Assembly: GCF_036059255.1 (NCBI RefSeq)
Contig: NZ_CP107947.1
Location: forward strand, 558,001-622,000
DNA: 64,000 nucleotides
Origin: Micromonospora sp. NBC_00389
Lineage (GTDB): Bacteria > Actinomycetota > Actinomycetes > Mycobacteriales > Micromonosporaceae
Direction of reading: 5' to 3'
The notes beneath the pieces are model-generated. The model was not told the DNA's origin. It searched no databases and was given only the letters and a program-made list of their open reading frames with translations. The position numbers and the translations under genes are program-made. This document shows positions 35,419 through 44,628 of the stretch, piece by piece; within the stretch, counting starts at the first letter, position 1, and the number at the start of each line of letters is the position of its first letter.

Positions 35419-38400
35419 CGGCTCTCCTTGGTCGAGGTGCTGTTCAGGTCCGTACCGGCCGTCCGGCCGCGCTGTACGCCGCGGTGGTAGGCCGACAACA
35501 GGCCGCGTACTTCATCGGGGGTCCGCCGGCTGCGATCCCGGCCGCTCTTCGGTTCGATACCGCCCGGCACGAGCTGCGCCTGCGGCACCCGCTTGGGCAG
35601 CCCGGAGCGCGTTGTTCCGGCCGGGGCCGGCTCGGCGGCCCGGCTGGCCCGGGACCAGCCCTCGTCCGCCGCCGTCCGCCAGGCGTCCGGGTCCGTGGCC
35701 GGCCTGGCGGGCGTGCTCGGACCGGCGGGCGCGGATGGCGCCGTTCGGGCGGCCGGCGGAGGGTTGTACGACGGCGGCGCCGTGCCGGCTCCACCCGTGT
35801 CGAACCCGTTGATGCTCGCGGTGCCCGACGGCCCGAGACCGTCGGCGTTGGAACTGCCCGGGGTACGGGTGGGCAGCGGCGGTCGGGCCGGTGCCGCGGC
35901 CGGCGCGGACGCGGTTGCCGGATAGCCGCCGTTGCCCGTGCGCAGACCCGCATCGGCCGACCCGGCGCTGACGGTGGCCGGCGGCGAGTCGAACTTCGGT
36001 CGGGTGAAGATCGCGGTGGCGTCGTCGCCGTGCGACCGGAACCAGACCGCCTCCATCTCCCGGAAGATCGGCGCCTCGGCGGGGAACTCCGGCCGGGTGC
36101 TGATCGGTGCGGCCGGCGCCGGCAGCGTGGCCGGCGGTGCGACCGCGCCGGGGCCGGCGACCGGCCCGACCGGCAGCACCGGAGCGCTCCGCCCGTCGGT
36201 GGCGTCCGCCGCGGAGCCGCGCCGGGGCAGCGGGTCGATCGTCGGGTAGGCCACGGTCGGGCTGCCCACCGAGGCACCCGTGGTGTTGCTGTACGCCGGC
36301 CGGGCCGGCGCGGCCGTGTTCGCTCCGCTGAAGCTACCGGCCTGCACGGCCGGGGCGGTGTCCCGCGCATCCAGCGGGGACTGCCACTGTGCCGGCGCCG
36401 GCGCGCTGGTCCGCCACTGGTCGGGCAGCGTCGCTGCCGCGGTGGTGGCGCCGGCGAACGGCTCGCTGTGGCCGGCCGGGGTGAGCGGCGCCTGCTCGAC
36501 CGCCATTGGCTGGCGTGGCCGGGTGAGCACCTGGTCGCGGCCCCGGTTGGCGGGCAGCACCACGGTGGCGGCGGGCAGCGTCACCTGAGCGACTGTGCCG
36601 CCCTCGACGTTGCGGCGCAGCTCCACCCGGATGCTGTAGCGGGAGGCGAGCCGGCTCACCACTGCCAGACCCATCAGCCGGAACGCGGCGACGTCCACGC
36701 TCGGTGGCGCGGCCAGTCGCCGGTTGAGTGAGTCGAGCTGCTCGTCGCTGAGGCCGAGCCCCCGGTCCTCGATCTGGATCAGCACGTAGTCGCGGATCCG
36801 GCGACCGTCGGCGACCACCGTGGTGTTCGGCGGCGAGAACCGGGTGGCGTTGTCGAGCAGCTCAGCGACGAGCCGCACGACGTCGTTGACCGCGTGCGCG
36901 GCGACCGAGATGTCGGTGTCGACGGTGCCGAACTCGATCCGGTTGTACAGCTCCACCTCGGACTGGGCGGCGCGCAGCACGTCCACCACCAGCGCGTCGT
37001 CGCGACGCGGTACGGCGGAGTCGGCGCCGGCCAGGACCAGCAGGTTCTCGTCGTTGCGGCGCATCCGCGTGGCCAGGTGGTCCAGCTCGAAGAGCTGTGC
37101 CAGCCGCTTCGGGTCCTCCTCGCCGCGCTCGATCGCGTCCAGCTCACCGATCATCTTGTCGACCAGGCTCTGACTACGGCGGGCCAGGTTGAGGAACATC
37201 GCCGAGACGCTGGTACGCAGCGCGGCCTGCTCAGCCGCGACCCGTACCGCCTCCCGGTGCACGACGTTGAATGCCAACGCCACCTGACCGACCTCGTCGC
37301 GGTTGGTGAGCTGGATCGGGTCCCGGACCTGCCGGACGATCTCCTCCACCCCGCCGTCGCCCACGCTGCCCATGTTCTGCAGCCGCTTGACCGCGTCGGG
37401 CAGGTCGTGGTTGGCCACCGAGAGCGCGCCCTCACGCAGCCGTCGCAGCGAGTGGTTCAGCGACCGGGCCAGCACCACGGCCAGCGACACGGCGATGAAC
37501 AGGGTCAGCAGCACCAGCACCGACTCGACCACGGCCTGCTGGATGACGTCCGAGCGCGCCTGGTCGGCCTGCTCGAACAGCCGGTTCTGCAGTTGGACCT
37601 CGGCCCAGCGCATCAGGTCGTTGACCGCGCCGATGGCGGCGGTGGCGTCCTGCACGCCGACCAGCGAGCGCCGCCCCACCGAGCGGGTGATGTCGGTGGC
37701 CACCCGGTCGGCCAGGCCGACCGCGTCACCGGAGACGGTGCTGTTGACCAGGGACCGCTGCACCGGGTCAGCGGCGAGCGAGAAGGAGACCAGGGCCTCC
37801 TGTTGGCTGGTCAGCGTGGCCACGAAGGAGGAGAACTGCTCCGAGTCGAGCTGGCCGGCGGTCAGCGCGGTGAAGGCGACCGCCTGCTCCTCGGCGACGG
37901 ACGCCTTGGCCCGCGCGAAGGCGGCGACCGCCCGGCGGCTGTCCGACAGGCTCTCCTCGCCAGGCAGCTGGGCCAGCCCGTCGCCGTAAGCGACCAGGTC
38001 GGTGAGGATGACGCCGTAGCGCAGCACTGCCTCGGCGACGGCCATCTGCCGACGGTCGAGCACCTCCTGACGGGTGGCGTCCAGGGTGGCCAGATGGTCG
38101 TCGATGGCCGCCAGCCGGCCCCGCAGCGCCGCCGGCACCTCGCCGATCCGGCCCCGCTCGGTGCGGTACTCGTCCACCCGCTGCTGCGTCTGGCGGACCC
38201 GCAGGTTGTACGAGTCGGCCGGCTGCTGCGGGGTGGCCAGGTAGGCCGCCGCGGCCATCCGCTCGGAGTGGAGGTCCTGCGTCAGCGCGCTGACGTCGAT
38301 GGAGAGTGCGGTGAGTGACCGCGCCCGAGTGGCGTCGAGGGCGCCCTCGCCAACCGAGATCAGCCGGACCGTGGCCAGCGCGATCACTGCCGCCACCGGG

Positions 38401-38519
38401 ACGACCAGGATCAGCGCCAGCTTGGACCGGATCCGGGCGTCACGCAGTCTCGGCAACCGTCGGCGCGAGGGCCGAGCGCTGTCGCCGAGCGCGGGCAGGG
38501 TCGTCGGTCCGGTGCTCAC
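35415..38519 (-). CDS. Conservon sensor histidine kinase with NIT-type sensor domain (CvnA type)
   Basis: The protein has 1034 residues from the GTG at 38519 (GGAGG eight bases upstream). TM1 is at about 34-56, an extracytoplasmic NIT-like helical domain at about 60-320, TM2 at about 327-352, and HAMP follows. The stretch MFLNLARRSQSLVDKMIGEL replaces a classical H-box, as in CvnA kinases. The ATPase domain has its N-box ELLDNATRFSPPN near 550 and EDRGLGLSDEQ near 585. Residues about 655-1034 are a Pro/Ala/Thr-rich disordered tail. NIT domains were defined as nitrate/nitrite sensors, but ligand binding is unproven in conservons. The neighbouring nitrate operon makes that ligand worth testing. 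Confidence 0.9.
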   Translation of the reverse strand: MSTGPTTLPALGDSARPSRRRLPRLRDARIRSKLALILVVPVAAVIALATVRLISVGEGALDATRARSLTALSIDVSALTQDLHSERMAAAAYLATPQQPADSYNLRVRQTQQRVDEYRTERGRIGEVPAALRGRLAAIDDHLATLDATRQEVLDRRQMAVAEAVLRYGVILTDLVAYGDGLAQLPGEESLSDSRRAVAAFARAKASVAEEQAVAFTALTAGQLDSEQFSSFVATLTSQQEALVSFSLAADPVQRSLVNSTVSGDAVGLADRVATDITRSVGRRSLVGVQDATAAIGAVNDLMRWAEVQLQNRLFEQADQARSDVIQQAVVESVLVLLTLFIAVSLAVVLARSLNHSLRRLREGALSVANHDLPDAVKRLQNMGSVGDGGVEEIVRQVRDPIQLTNRDEVGQVALAFNVVHREAVRVAAEQAALRTSVSAMFLNLARRSQSLVDKMIGELDAIERGEEDPKRLAQLFELDHLATRMRRNDENLLVLAGADSAVPRRDDALVVDVLRAAQSEVELYNRIEFGTVDTDISVAAHAVNDVVRLVAELLDNATRFSPPNTTVVADGRRIRDYVLIQIEDRGLGLSDEQLDSLNRRLAAPPSVDVAAFRLMGLAVVSRLASRYSIRVELRRNVEGGTVAQVTLPAATVVLPANRGRDQVLTRPRQPMAVEQAPLTPAGHSEPFAGATTAAATLPDQWRTSAPAPAQWQSPLDARDTAPAVQAGSFSGANTAAPARPAYSNTTGASVGSPTVAYPTIDPLPRRGSAADATDGRSAPVLPVGPVAGPGAVAPPATLPAPAAPISTRPEFPAEAPIFREMEAVWFRSHGDDATAIFTRPKFDSPPATVSAGSADAGLRTGNGGYPATASAPAAAPARPPLPTRTPGSSNADGLGPSGTASINGFDTGGAGTAPPSYNPPPAARTAPSAPAGPSTPARPATDPDAWRTAADEGWSRASRAAEPAPAGTTRSGLPKRVPQAQLVPGGIEPKSGRDRSRRTPDEVRGLLSAYHRGVQRGRTAGTDLNSTSTKESR

Positions 38520-38964
38520 GACATCGCCTCCGTCGTTTCTTCCCCGCCTGACCCGCCGAGCCGTGCCGTAGGCGGAGGGGACCACGCGCGGCACGGCCGC
38601 GATTTCATCAGAGAAGATCCTGTTTGGGAAGCCGCAGTGAGGCAGGAAACGGTCGGACGGCGCGCAACCCGTGATCCGGTCAACTGATACCTTCATTTCC
38701 GCAAGCCCCTGAACAGGGCATGTGACTCCAGAGTGGTCACGCGTGTATGCAAAGTGAGCTTTTGCAAACATTGCGTTACCCCAGCATGTGGGATGGTCGT
38801 CCCGAAAGTGCAACCAGGGTCCGCGCTTGACCACAGCGCCGGCCATTGGCAAGGTTTTGCAGGCTTCGCGTCACACCGTACGGCAGACCGATCCCGTCCC
38901 TCTACTGAGGACGGATTAGCGGCGGTGACCGGGCAGCGCCCGCGCCCGCACCTGGAGGACTGAG
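38520..38964. other. Divergent intergenic region between the conservon and the binding-protein gene
   Basis: These 445 bp are less G+C-rich than their surroundings at about 38690-38780. They contain two inverted repeats: GTGAC...GTCAC (38722-38740) and TGCAAA...TTTGCA (38748-38766). There is no convincing gene and no RNA gene is recognised. The region should hold promoters in both directions. Confidence 0.55.
38748..38766. promoter_or_regulatory. Inverted-repeat operator candidate
   Basis: TGCAAA and TTTGCA flank a 7-nt spacer in the divergent region. It lies 199 bp before the binding-protein start and 229 bp before the kinase start, so direct promoter overlap is uncertain. Confidence 0.3.
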
Positions 38965-40146
38965 TTGAGCCCCATCCGCTCCGCGACCATCGCGGCGCTC
39001 GCATCGGCCGTAATGGCCACCACGCTCACCGGCTGCCAGTTCGGCGAGGCAGAGCAGGACACGAGTCCGATCGTGATCGCCGCGGACCTCGAACTCTCCG
39101 GCGCCGCCGCCCCCGTCGGGCGGGCATACCAGCGCGCGCTGGAACTCAAGAGGGACCAGTTGAACTCCTCCGGAGCACTGAACGACCGGAAGATCGAGCT
39201 GAAGGTGAAGGACAACCGTTCCGACGCCGCCGAGTCACTGCGCAACGTCGTCGACTTCAGCAGCGATTCCCGGGTCAGCGCCATCATCATGGGTGGCTGC
39301 AACGAATGCGCGGTCGGCGCGGTCGGGACCATCAACGAGAAGAAAATCCCCACCATTGCCCTCGCCGCTTCCGGGACGATCGCCAGCCCCGCCGCCGAGC
39401 GGCGCTACATGTTCAAGCTGGGCCCGAACGCCGTGGACAGCGCCTCCGCGCTCACCACAGAACTGCGCCGCAAGAACATCCGCAAGGTGGGTCTGCTCTA
39501 CACCGACGATGACTACGGCCGGGAGGGCGCCGTCGCGCTCCGCCGCGAACTGACCAAGGCCAATATCAAGCCGGTCGGCGAGGAGTCGGTGAAGACCACC
39601 GACACCGAGGTCGGTCAGCAGGTCGGACGGCTCGCCGAGGAAAAGCCCGACGCGCTGGTCATCTGGACCCCGCCGGAGCAGGCGACGCTCGCCGCCACCA
39701 GCGCCCAGCAGGCCGCCTTCCGTGGGTCGCTCTTCTTCGACGCGGGCGCGGCCGGCGACCTCTTCCTCGGCGCGGCGGCCCAGGCCACCGAGCGCGCCAC
39801 GCTGATCTTCACGCAGACCATGGTGATCGATGACGTGATCGCCACCACACCGGCCAAGGCGGCCCGGCGGCAGTGGTTCCAGGACTACACCGCGCGATTC
39901 GGCGGGTACAACGGGTCCTCGTCCTTCGCCGCCGACGCGGTCCAGCTGATCGCCGATGCCGAGCTGCGTGCCGGCGGTCCGGTCGGGAAGGTGGACCGCG
40001 ACGGCCTCCGCGACGTGCTGGAAACGTCCCAGATGGACGGTCTCTCCGGCCCGATCCGGATGACGCCGGACAACCACTCCGGGCTGATGCCGCAGGCGCT
40101 CACCACGCTGGTTGCCCGCAACGGCCGGTGGCGGCTGGCGGGCTGA
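38965..40146 (+). CDS. Substrate-binding lipoprotein, branched-chain amino acid (Peripla_BP_6) type
   Basis: The protein has 393 residues. The TTG start is favoured by GGAGG six bases upstream. The signal peptide ends in a lipobox LTGC with Cys24 as the acylated residue. The mature type I periplasmic-binding fold opens IVIAADLELSGAAAPVGRAYQRALEL, contains SAIIMGGCNECAVGAVG and VGLLYTDDDYGREG, and closes with a C-terminal lobe. LivJ and AmiC relatives have this plan. No permease or ATPase is adjacent, so it may be a sensor partner rather than a transporter part. It is divergent from the conservon and ends at a strong terminator. Confidence 0.85.
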   Translation: MSPIRSATIAALASAVMATTLTGCQFGEAEQDTSPIVIAADLELSGAAAPVGRAYQRALELKRDQLNSSGALNDRKIELKVKDNRSDAAESLRNVVDFSSDSRVSAIIMGGCNECAVGAVGTINEKKIPTIALAASGTIASPAAERRYMFKLGPNAVDSASALTTELRRKNIRKVGLLYTDDDYGREGAVALRRELTKANIKPVGEESVKTTDTEVGQQVGRLAEEKPDALVIWTPPEQATLAATSAQQAAFRGSLFFDAGAAGDLFLGAAAQATERATLIFTQTMVIDDVIATTPAKAARRQWFQDYTARFGGYNGSSSFAADAVQLIADAELRAGGPVGKVDRDGLRDVLETSQMDGLSGPIRMTPDNHSGLMPQALTTLVARNGRWRLAG

Positions 40147-40163
40147 GGCCGACTCAAAGCCAA

Positions 40164-40215
40164 AGGGCCACACCGTTCTCCGACGCTCTCGGGCGTCGAA
40201 GGGCGGTGTGGCCCT
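40164..40215. terminator. Bidirectional terminator
   Basis: AGGGCCACACCG (40164-40175) pairs with CGGTGTGGCCCT (40204-40215), and an inner GACGC/GCGTC stem strengthens the hairpin. It lies between the convergent stops at 40146 and 40253. Confidence 0.75.
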
Positions 40216-40252
40216 GCCGTATCCGGCTCGGCTTCGGCGACGACCTCGGTGG

Positions 40253-41113
40253 TCAGCGGCTGCTGGTGGTCTCCCGTACCCAGGGCAGGGCGAGCCGCTC
40301 GACCAGCACCAGCGTCGAGTAGAGCAGGATGCTCACCAGCGCCACCAGCATGATCGCCGACCAGGCGGTGGCGGTGTCGCCGACACCGGCGTACTGAAGG
40401 ATGACGTAGCCCAGGCCAGTCTCGCCGGCCTGGAACTCACCGATCACCGCGCCGATCGCCGCCAGTGGCATGGCCACCTTGAGCCCGACGAAGATCTGCG
40501 GCAGCGCGGCCGGGAAGCGCACCTTGCGGAACGCCTGCCAGCGGGAGGCGTTCCAGGAGCGCACCAGCTCGGCCAGGTCGGCCGGGGTGGTGGTCAGCCC
40601 GGTCGCGGTGGAGAGCACGATCGGGAAGAAGCAGAGCAGGAACACCATGGTCAGGATCGGCTTCTGACCCCAGCCGAGTGCGACCACCAGCAGCGGACCC
40701 AGTGTGATCTTGGGCACCGCGTTGATGGCGACCAGCAGCGGGGTGAACATCCGCTCCACCGTGCGGGAGCTGGCCAGGGAGAGTCCGATCAGGACACCCG
40801 CCGCCGCCGACAGGACGAAGCCGATCAGGATCTCCAGCAGGGTGTCCCAGGTGTGCTCCAGCATCCGGGCCGGCTTGTCGGTGAAAGCGGCGAGCACATC
40901 GCCCGGCGGTGGCAGGGCCGCCGGGTGGACCAACTCCAGCCGGGCGATCAACCACCACGCCGCCAGGGCGACCAGGAGGCCGGCCACGGGCAGCAACGCC
41001 GCCCCGGCCCCGGAGCGGAGGCCGGCGCCCCGACCCGCTCGCCCCACCTCGGGGCCGGCACCCGGGGGCGTGGGCACCCCCGCCACCGGCTCCGCTGCCC
41101 GGACGTCGGTCAT
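40253..41113 (-). CDS. ABC uptake permease, SsuC/TauC/ThiX type
   Basis: The protein has 286 residues with six to seven membrane helices. It has an N-terminal Pro/Gly-rich segment (1-35), then hydrophobic runs such as LLPVAGLLVALAAWWLI and TLLEILIGFVLSAAAGVLIG. The EAA-type loop is LVRSWNASRWQAFRKVRFPAALPQIFVGL. This family imports sulfonates, nitrate, taurine or thiamine pyrimidine precursors. It follows its binding protein by 91 nt containing a hairpin, while the ATPase is encoded divergently. Confidence 0.9.
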   Translation of the reverse strand: MTDVRAAEPVAGVPTPPGAGPEVGRAGRGAGLRSGAGAALLPVAGLLVALAAWWLIARLELVHPAALPPPGDVLAAFTDKPARMLEHTWDTLLEILIGFVLSAAAGVLIGLSLASSRTVERMFTPLLVAINAVPKITLGPLLVVALGWGQKPILTMVFLLCFFPIVLSTATGLTTTPADLAELVRSWNASRWQAFRKVRFPAALPQIFVGLKVAMPLAAIGAVIGEFQAGETGLGYVILQYAGVGDTATAWSAIMLVALVSILLYSTLVLVERLALPWVRETTSSR

Positions 41114-41152
41114 CTTGTCCTCCTCGAAATCCCACGGCCCAATGGGCCGACG

Positions 41153-41188
41153 GGGGTACGCCCCACCGGAATCGGCGGGACGTACCCC
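41153..41188 (-). terminator. Hairpin between binding-protein and permease genes
   Basis: GGGGTACG and CGTACCCC pair with further CCC/GGG and CCG/CGG pairing around a GAAT loop. A hairpin here can protect or partly terminate the upstream message. This would give more binding protein than permease, as is common in such operons. Confidence 0.5.
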
Positions 41189-41204
41189 TGGTGACGGCGC
41201 GCGA

Positions 41205-42236
41205 TCAGGCCTTCGGCGTGAGGCTGAAGTCGATGATCTGCTCGGGGGTGATGTTCTGCTTCAGGGCGCCAGCGCCCTGCAGGATCGCGATGCTCTTGGC
41301 TACCCGGCCGTTGTCCAGGGTGCCGATCGCGGTGCCGGAGTTACCGGAGCGGACGTACGCCGCCATCAGCTCAAGCTCGGCGGCGGCCGAGGCCGGGTTG
41401 GTGGCGTCGACGTTCTTCTTCAGGATGTCGGCGGCCTCCTTCGAGTTCGCCAGGCTGTACTCGAGGCCCTTGAGCAGCGCCGCGGTGAACCGCTTCACCA
41501 TCTCGGGCTTCTCCTTGGCGATCTTCGAGGAGGTGATCAGCACGTTGCCGTAGAGGTCCTGCATCACGTTGCTGTACGGCAGCATGACGGCCTTCTTCTT
41601 GGCCACCGCCTCGATGGTCGGCTGACCCACGACGAACTGGCCGATGCCGTCCACCGAACCGGAGGCGAGCGTGCCGATCAGCGCCTGCGCCTCACCGTTG
41701 ACCCAGGTCACCTTGTTGACGTCCACGCCGGCGAGCCGGGCGTACGTCGGGAACAGGTTGCGGACCACGGACCCGGGAGTGTCGGCGAGCTTCTTGCCCT
41801 CCAGGTCCTTCGGGGAGGCGATGTTCTTGCCCTCGACGGTGGCGATGCCGGCCATCGTGCGCTGCTGGATCGCGGCCACCGCGACGAAGTCCTTCGCCTG
41901 GCCGTTGCCGAGCTGGAGCAGACCGCCGGTGAGGTCGATCGGCCCGAAGTCGGCCTGGCCACCGACGACGGTCTGGATCACACCACCGGTGCCCTGACCG
42001 GCCTTGATCTCGACGTCGAAGCCGGCCTCCTTGAAGAAGCCCTTGTCCTTCGCCACCCAGGCGTAGGAGTCACGGCCGAAGTTACCGAAGGAGGTGAGGT
42101 AGGTCACCTTCTCCAGAGCCCCGCCGTTGCCGCCCTTGGCGTCGTCGGACGAGTCCGACCCGCTGCTGCAGGCGGAGACGAGGGCGAGGGCGGTGGCCAG
42201 CGCGGCCGTAGCGACCGTACGGGTCAGCCTTCTCAT
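41205..42236 (-). CDS. ABC substrate-binding lipoprotein, NMT1/THI5-like (SsuA/ThiY type)
   Basis: The protein has 343 residues. The signal peptide (LTRTVATAALATALALVSAC) ends with lipobox Cys23. A Ser/Asp/Gly linker leads to the NMT1-like fold: YAWVAKDKGFFKEAGFDVEI, VVGGQADFGPIDLTGGLL and TPGSVVRNLFPTYARLAGVD. The family covers alkanesulfonate, nitrate and pyrimidine-precursor binding proteins. The ligand is not evident. The permease follows downstream. The ATPase, an LLM oxidoreductase and a cupin are divergent, suggesting uptake and oxidation of one compound. The riboswitch-controlled thiamine genes lie only 5 kb away, so a thiamine precursor is another possibility. Confidence 0.85.
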   Translation of the reverse strand: MRRLTRTVATAALATALALVSACSSGSDSSDDAKGGNGGALEKVTYLTSFGNFGRDSYAWVAKDKGFFKEAGFDVEIKAGQGTGGVIQTVVGGQADFGPIDLTGGLLQLGNGQAKDFVAVAAIQQRTMAGIATVEGKNIASPKDLEGKKLADTPGSVVRNLFPTYARLAGVDVNKVTWVNGEAQALIGTLASGSVDGIGQFVVGQPTIEAVAKKKAVMLPYSNVMQDLYGNVLITSSKIAKEKPEMVKRFTAALLKGLEYSLANSKEAADILKKNVDATNPASAAAELELMAAYVRSGNSGTAIGTLDNGRVAKSIAILQGAGALKQNITPEQIIDFSLTPKA

Positions 42237-42507
42237 CAGTGCACCATGTCCTTTCCGACCGGGGCCGGCAGGCCACCGGAGGGGGTTGTCGTGGCGGGAC
42301 CGGCGAGGGGGGTGGAAGCCGGGCACCGCCGTCGTGAGGGGACTCTTCGCGGGCACAGCGTACGAGAAACCCACCTTTGCGACGCCAGGCGTACCGCGTT
42401 GCGGAACGGAAACAACCTGACGACCACCCCGGACGGTGCGATAGGGAGACGAGCCGGATAACCTTTGCCGGATTCCTGACCGTCCACTCAGCGGAGGTCC
42501 GCCGGAG
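42237..42507. other. Divergent promoter region of the ABC uptake cluster
   Basis: These 271 bp separate the two halves of the uptake system. No TPP-riboswitch consensus, terminator or strong palindrome was found. It is less G+C-rich near 42350-42430, where promoters are likely. Confidence 0.4.
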
Positions 42508-43293
42508 ATGATCCGACTGTCCGGGGTGTCCCGTACCTTCGAGGGCCGATCCGGCCGGGTGGAGGCGTTGCGGGGCATCGACCTCGACGTCGCCGATGGC
42601 GAGTTCGTCGCCGTGCTCGGGCGCTCCGGGTGCGGCAAGTCCACCCTGCTGCGGCTGGTCGCCGGGCTGCTCCCGCTGACCGCCGGCGAGATCACCGTGG
42701 CCGGTACGCCGATCACCCGGCCCCGCCGGGACATCGCCATGCTGTTCCAGAAGCCGGCGCTGCTGCCCTGGCGCACCGTGCTGGACAACGTCCTGCTGCC
42801 GGTGGAGATCTTCGGCTGGAGCCGCGCCAAGCACCGCGAGCGGGCCCGGCGACTGCTCGACGTGGCCGGGCTGTCCGGCTTCGAGAAGCGGCTGCCGCAC
42901 GAGCTCTCCGGCGGCATGCAGCAGCGGGTGTCGCTGTGCCGGTCGCTGATCGGCGAGCCCCGGGTGATGCTGATGGACGAGCCGTTCTCCGCGCTCGACG
43001 CGCTCACCCGCGAGGAGCTCTCGGGCGAACTCCAGCGGGTGCACATGGAGAACCGGCCGAGCATCATCTTCGTCACCCACTCGATCGACGAGGCGGTGCT
43101 GCTCGCCGACCGGGTGGTCGTGCTGAGCCCCCGGCCCGGCCGGATCCGCAAGGTGGTCGAGGTGAACATCCCCCGGCCCCGCACCCTGGGCCGCAACGCC
43201 CACCTCGCGGACGTCGCCCAGGTCAGCGCCGACCTGCACGAGCTGTTGATGGAACGTGACCAGCCGGCCGTGGCCGGCGCGGAAGGACGATGA
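42508..43293 (+). CDS. ABC uptake ATPase, SsuB/TauB/ThiZ type
   Basis: The protein has 261 residues. The Walker A is GRSGCGKSTLLRLVAG, the Q-loop lies in LFQKPALLPWRTVLDNV, the signature is LSGGMQQR, the Walker B is VMLMDEPFSALDALTR, and the H-loop lies in VTHSIDEAVLLADRV. This spelling is that of nitrate/sulfonate/taurine-type importers. It should pair with the divergent permease at 40253-41113. It overlaps the oxidoreductase gene by four bases (ATGA). Confidence 0.93.
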   Translation: MIRLSGVSRTFEGRSGRVEALRGIDLDVADGEFVAVLGRSGCGKSTLLRLVAGLLPLTAGEITVAGTPITRPRRDIAMLFQKPALLPWRTVLDNVLLPVEIFGWSRAKHRERARRLLDVAGLSGFEKRLPHELSGGMQQRVSLCRSLIGEPRVMLMDEPFSALDALTREELSGELQRVHMENRPSIIFVTHSIDEAVLLADRVVVLSPRPGRIRKVVEVNIPRPRTLGRNAHLADVAQVSADLHELLMERDQPAVAGAEGR

Positions 43294-44246
43294 ACATGCG
43301 GGTGTCGGTCTTCACCGAACCGCACCGGGGCGCCAGCTACGACGACCAGCTCCGGTTCGCCCGGCTGGTCGAGGCGGGCGGCTTCGAGGGCTTCCTCCGC
43401 GCCGACCACTACCAGTCGATGGGCACCGACCCGGGCCTGCCCGGCCCCACGGACGCCTGGCTGACCCTCGCCGCGCTGGCCCGCGAGACCCAGCGGATCC
43501 GGCTCGGCACCCTGGTGACGTCGGCCACCTTCCGGCCACCCGGTCCGCTGGCGGTGATGGTCGCGCAGGTCGACCAGATGAGCGGCGGCCGGGTCGAGCT
43601 GGGTATCGGCGCTGGCTGGTACGAGCGCGAGCACCTCTCGTACGGCATCCCGTTCCCGGCGGTGGCCGAGCGCTTCGACCGGCTGGCCGAACAGCTTGAG
43701 GTGATCACCGGGCTGTGGCGGACCCCGGCGGGCGAGACGTACAGCTACTCCGGCGACCACTACCAGCTGGTGGACGCCCCTGCCCTGCCGAAGCCGGTGC
43801 AGGTGCCCGGGCCGCCGATCATCGTGGGCGGGCGCGGTCCCAAGCGCACCCCCGAGCTGGCCGCCCGGTACGCCGACGAGTTCAACATGCCGTTCAAGTC
43901 CGTGGCGGAGACCGCCGGGGCGTACGAGCGGGTGCAGGAGGCGTGCGACCGGACCGGCCGGACCGAGTCCGGACGGGCACCGCTGGTGCTCTCCGCCGGG
44001 ATCGTGGTGGCCATCGGGCGGACCGACGCGGAGGCGCAGCGGCGGGCCGCGCCACTGCACGAGAAGAGCGCTCTGCCCCCGGAAGACCCGGTGGTCGGCT
44101 CGCCCGCGCAGCTCGTGCAGCGGATCGGCGAGTTCGCCGCGATCGGCGCCACCCGGGTCCACCTGCGCCTGATCGATTTCGCTGACCTCGACCACCTTGA
44201 GCTGATCGCCGCCGAGGTGCTCCCGCAACTGGACGGAGAACGATGA
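43290..44246 (+). CDS. LLM-class flavin/F420-dependent oxidoreductase
   Basis: The protein has 318 residues; it may start at the first ATG or two codons later (MRVSVFTEP). A luciferase-like TIM barrel is shown by FEGFLRADHYQSMG, RIRLGTLVTSATFRPP, GGRVELGIGAGWYEREHLSYG and PPIIVGGRGPKRTPELAARYAD. The group contains F420-dependent dehydrogenases and FMN monooxygenases such as alkanesulfonate or pyrimidine oxygenases. Cofactor cannot be decided from sequence by eye. Overlap with the ATPase and the cupin gene indicates one transcript and a shared substrate. Confidence 0.88.
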   Translation: MNMRVSVFTEPHRGASYDDQLRFARLVEAGGFEGFLRADHYQSMGTDPGLPGPTDAWLTLAALARETQRIRLGTLVTSATFRPPGPLAVMVAQVDQMSGGRVELGIGAGWYEREHLSYGIPFPAVAERFDRLAEQLEVITGLWRTPAGETYSYSGDHYQLVDAPALPKPVQVPGPPIIVGGRGPKRTPELAARYADEFNMPFKSVAETAGAYERVQEACDRTGRTESGRAPLVLSAGIVVAIGRTDAEAQRRAAPLHEKSALPPEDPVVGSPAQLVQRIGEFAAIGATRVHLRLIDFADLDHLELIAAEVLPQLDGER

Positions 44247-44551
44247 GCGACGTGATCGACAGCACCGAACTCGGGCCGGTGGGCCAGGAGATCGTGTACG
44301 AGAACGATCGGGTCCGGGTCTGGCACATCCGGCTCGAACCGGGCGAGCGACAGCCGCTGCACCGGCACGACCACCCCTATCTGGTGGTGGCGATCGAGGG
44401 CGCGAAGAACGTCATTCAGACGGTCGACGGCACCCGGATCGACGCCGACGAGCCCACCGGTGGAGTGGTCTACCGGGACCCGGGCGCGGTGCACATGCTC
44501 ACCAATGTCGGGGACACGACTTACCTGGCTCGGCTGGTCGAACTCAAGTAG
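44243..44551 (+). CDS. Small cupin-domain protein
   Basis: The protein has 102 residues, a single cupin barrel. Motif 1 is LEPGERQPLHRHDHPYLVVAIEG, with His residues placed for metal binding. Motif 2 is GGVVYRDPGAVHMLTNVG, with a further His. The start overlaps the oxidoreductase stop (ATGA). Such cupins may act as small dioxygenases, isomerases or sensors. Function is unknown, but the operon suggests a role in metabolising the imported ligand. Confidence 0.85.
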   Translation: MSDVIDSTELGPVGQEIVYENDRVRVWHIRLEPGERQPLHRHDHPYLVVAIEGAKNVIQTVDGTRIDADEPTGGVVYRDPGAVHMLTNVGDTTYLARLVELK

Positions 44552-44628
44552 ACCCGCCGGCGGCGGGCCGCCACGCCGCGCGGCGCGCCGGTGGCGATCG
44601 GGTGTACCGGGTGCGTAACGTGCCGGAC

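Noticed and set aside
42237..42507. A TPP riboswitch in front of the NMT1-like binding-protein gene
   Set aside because: Neither the CTGAGA element nor the thi-box consensus is present on either strand, so thiamine-precursor transport is not supported by regulation.
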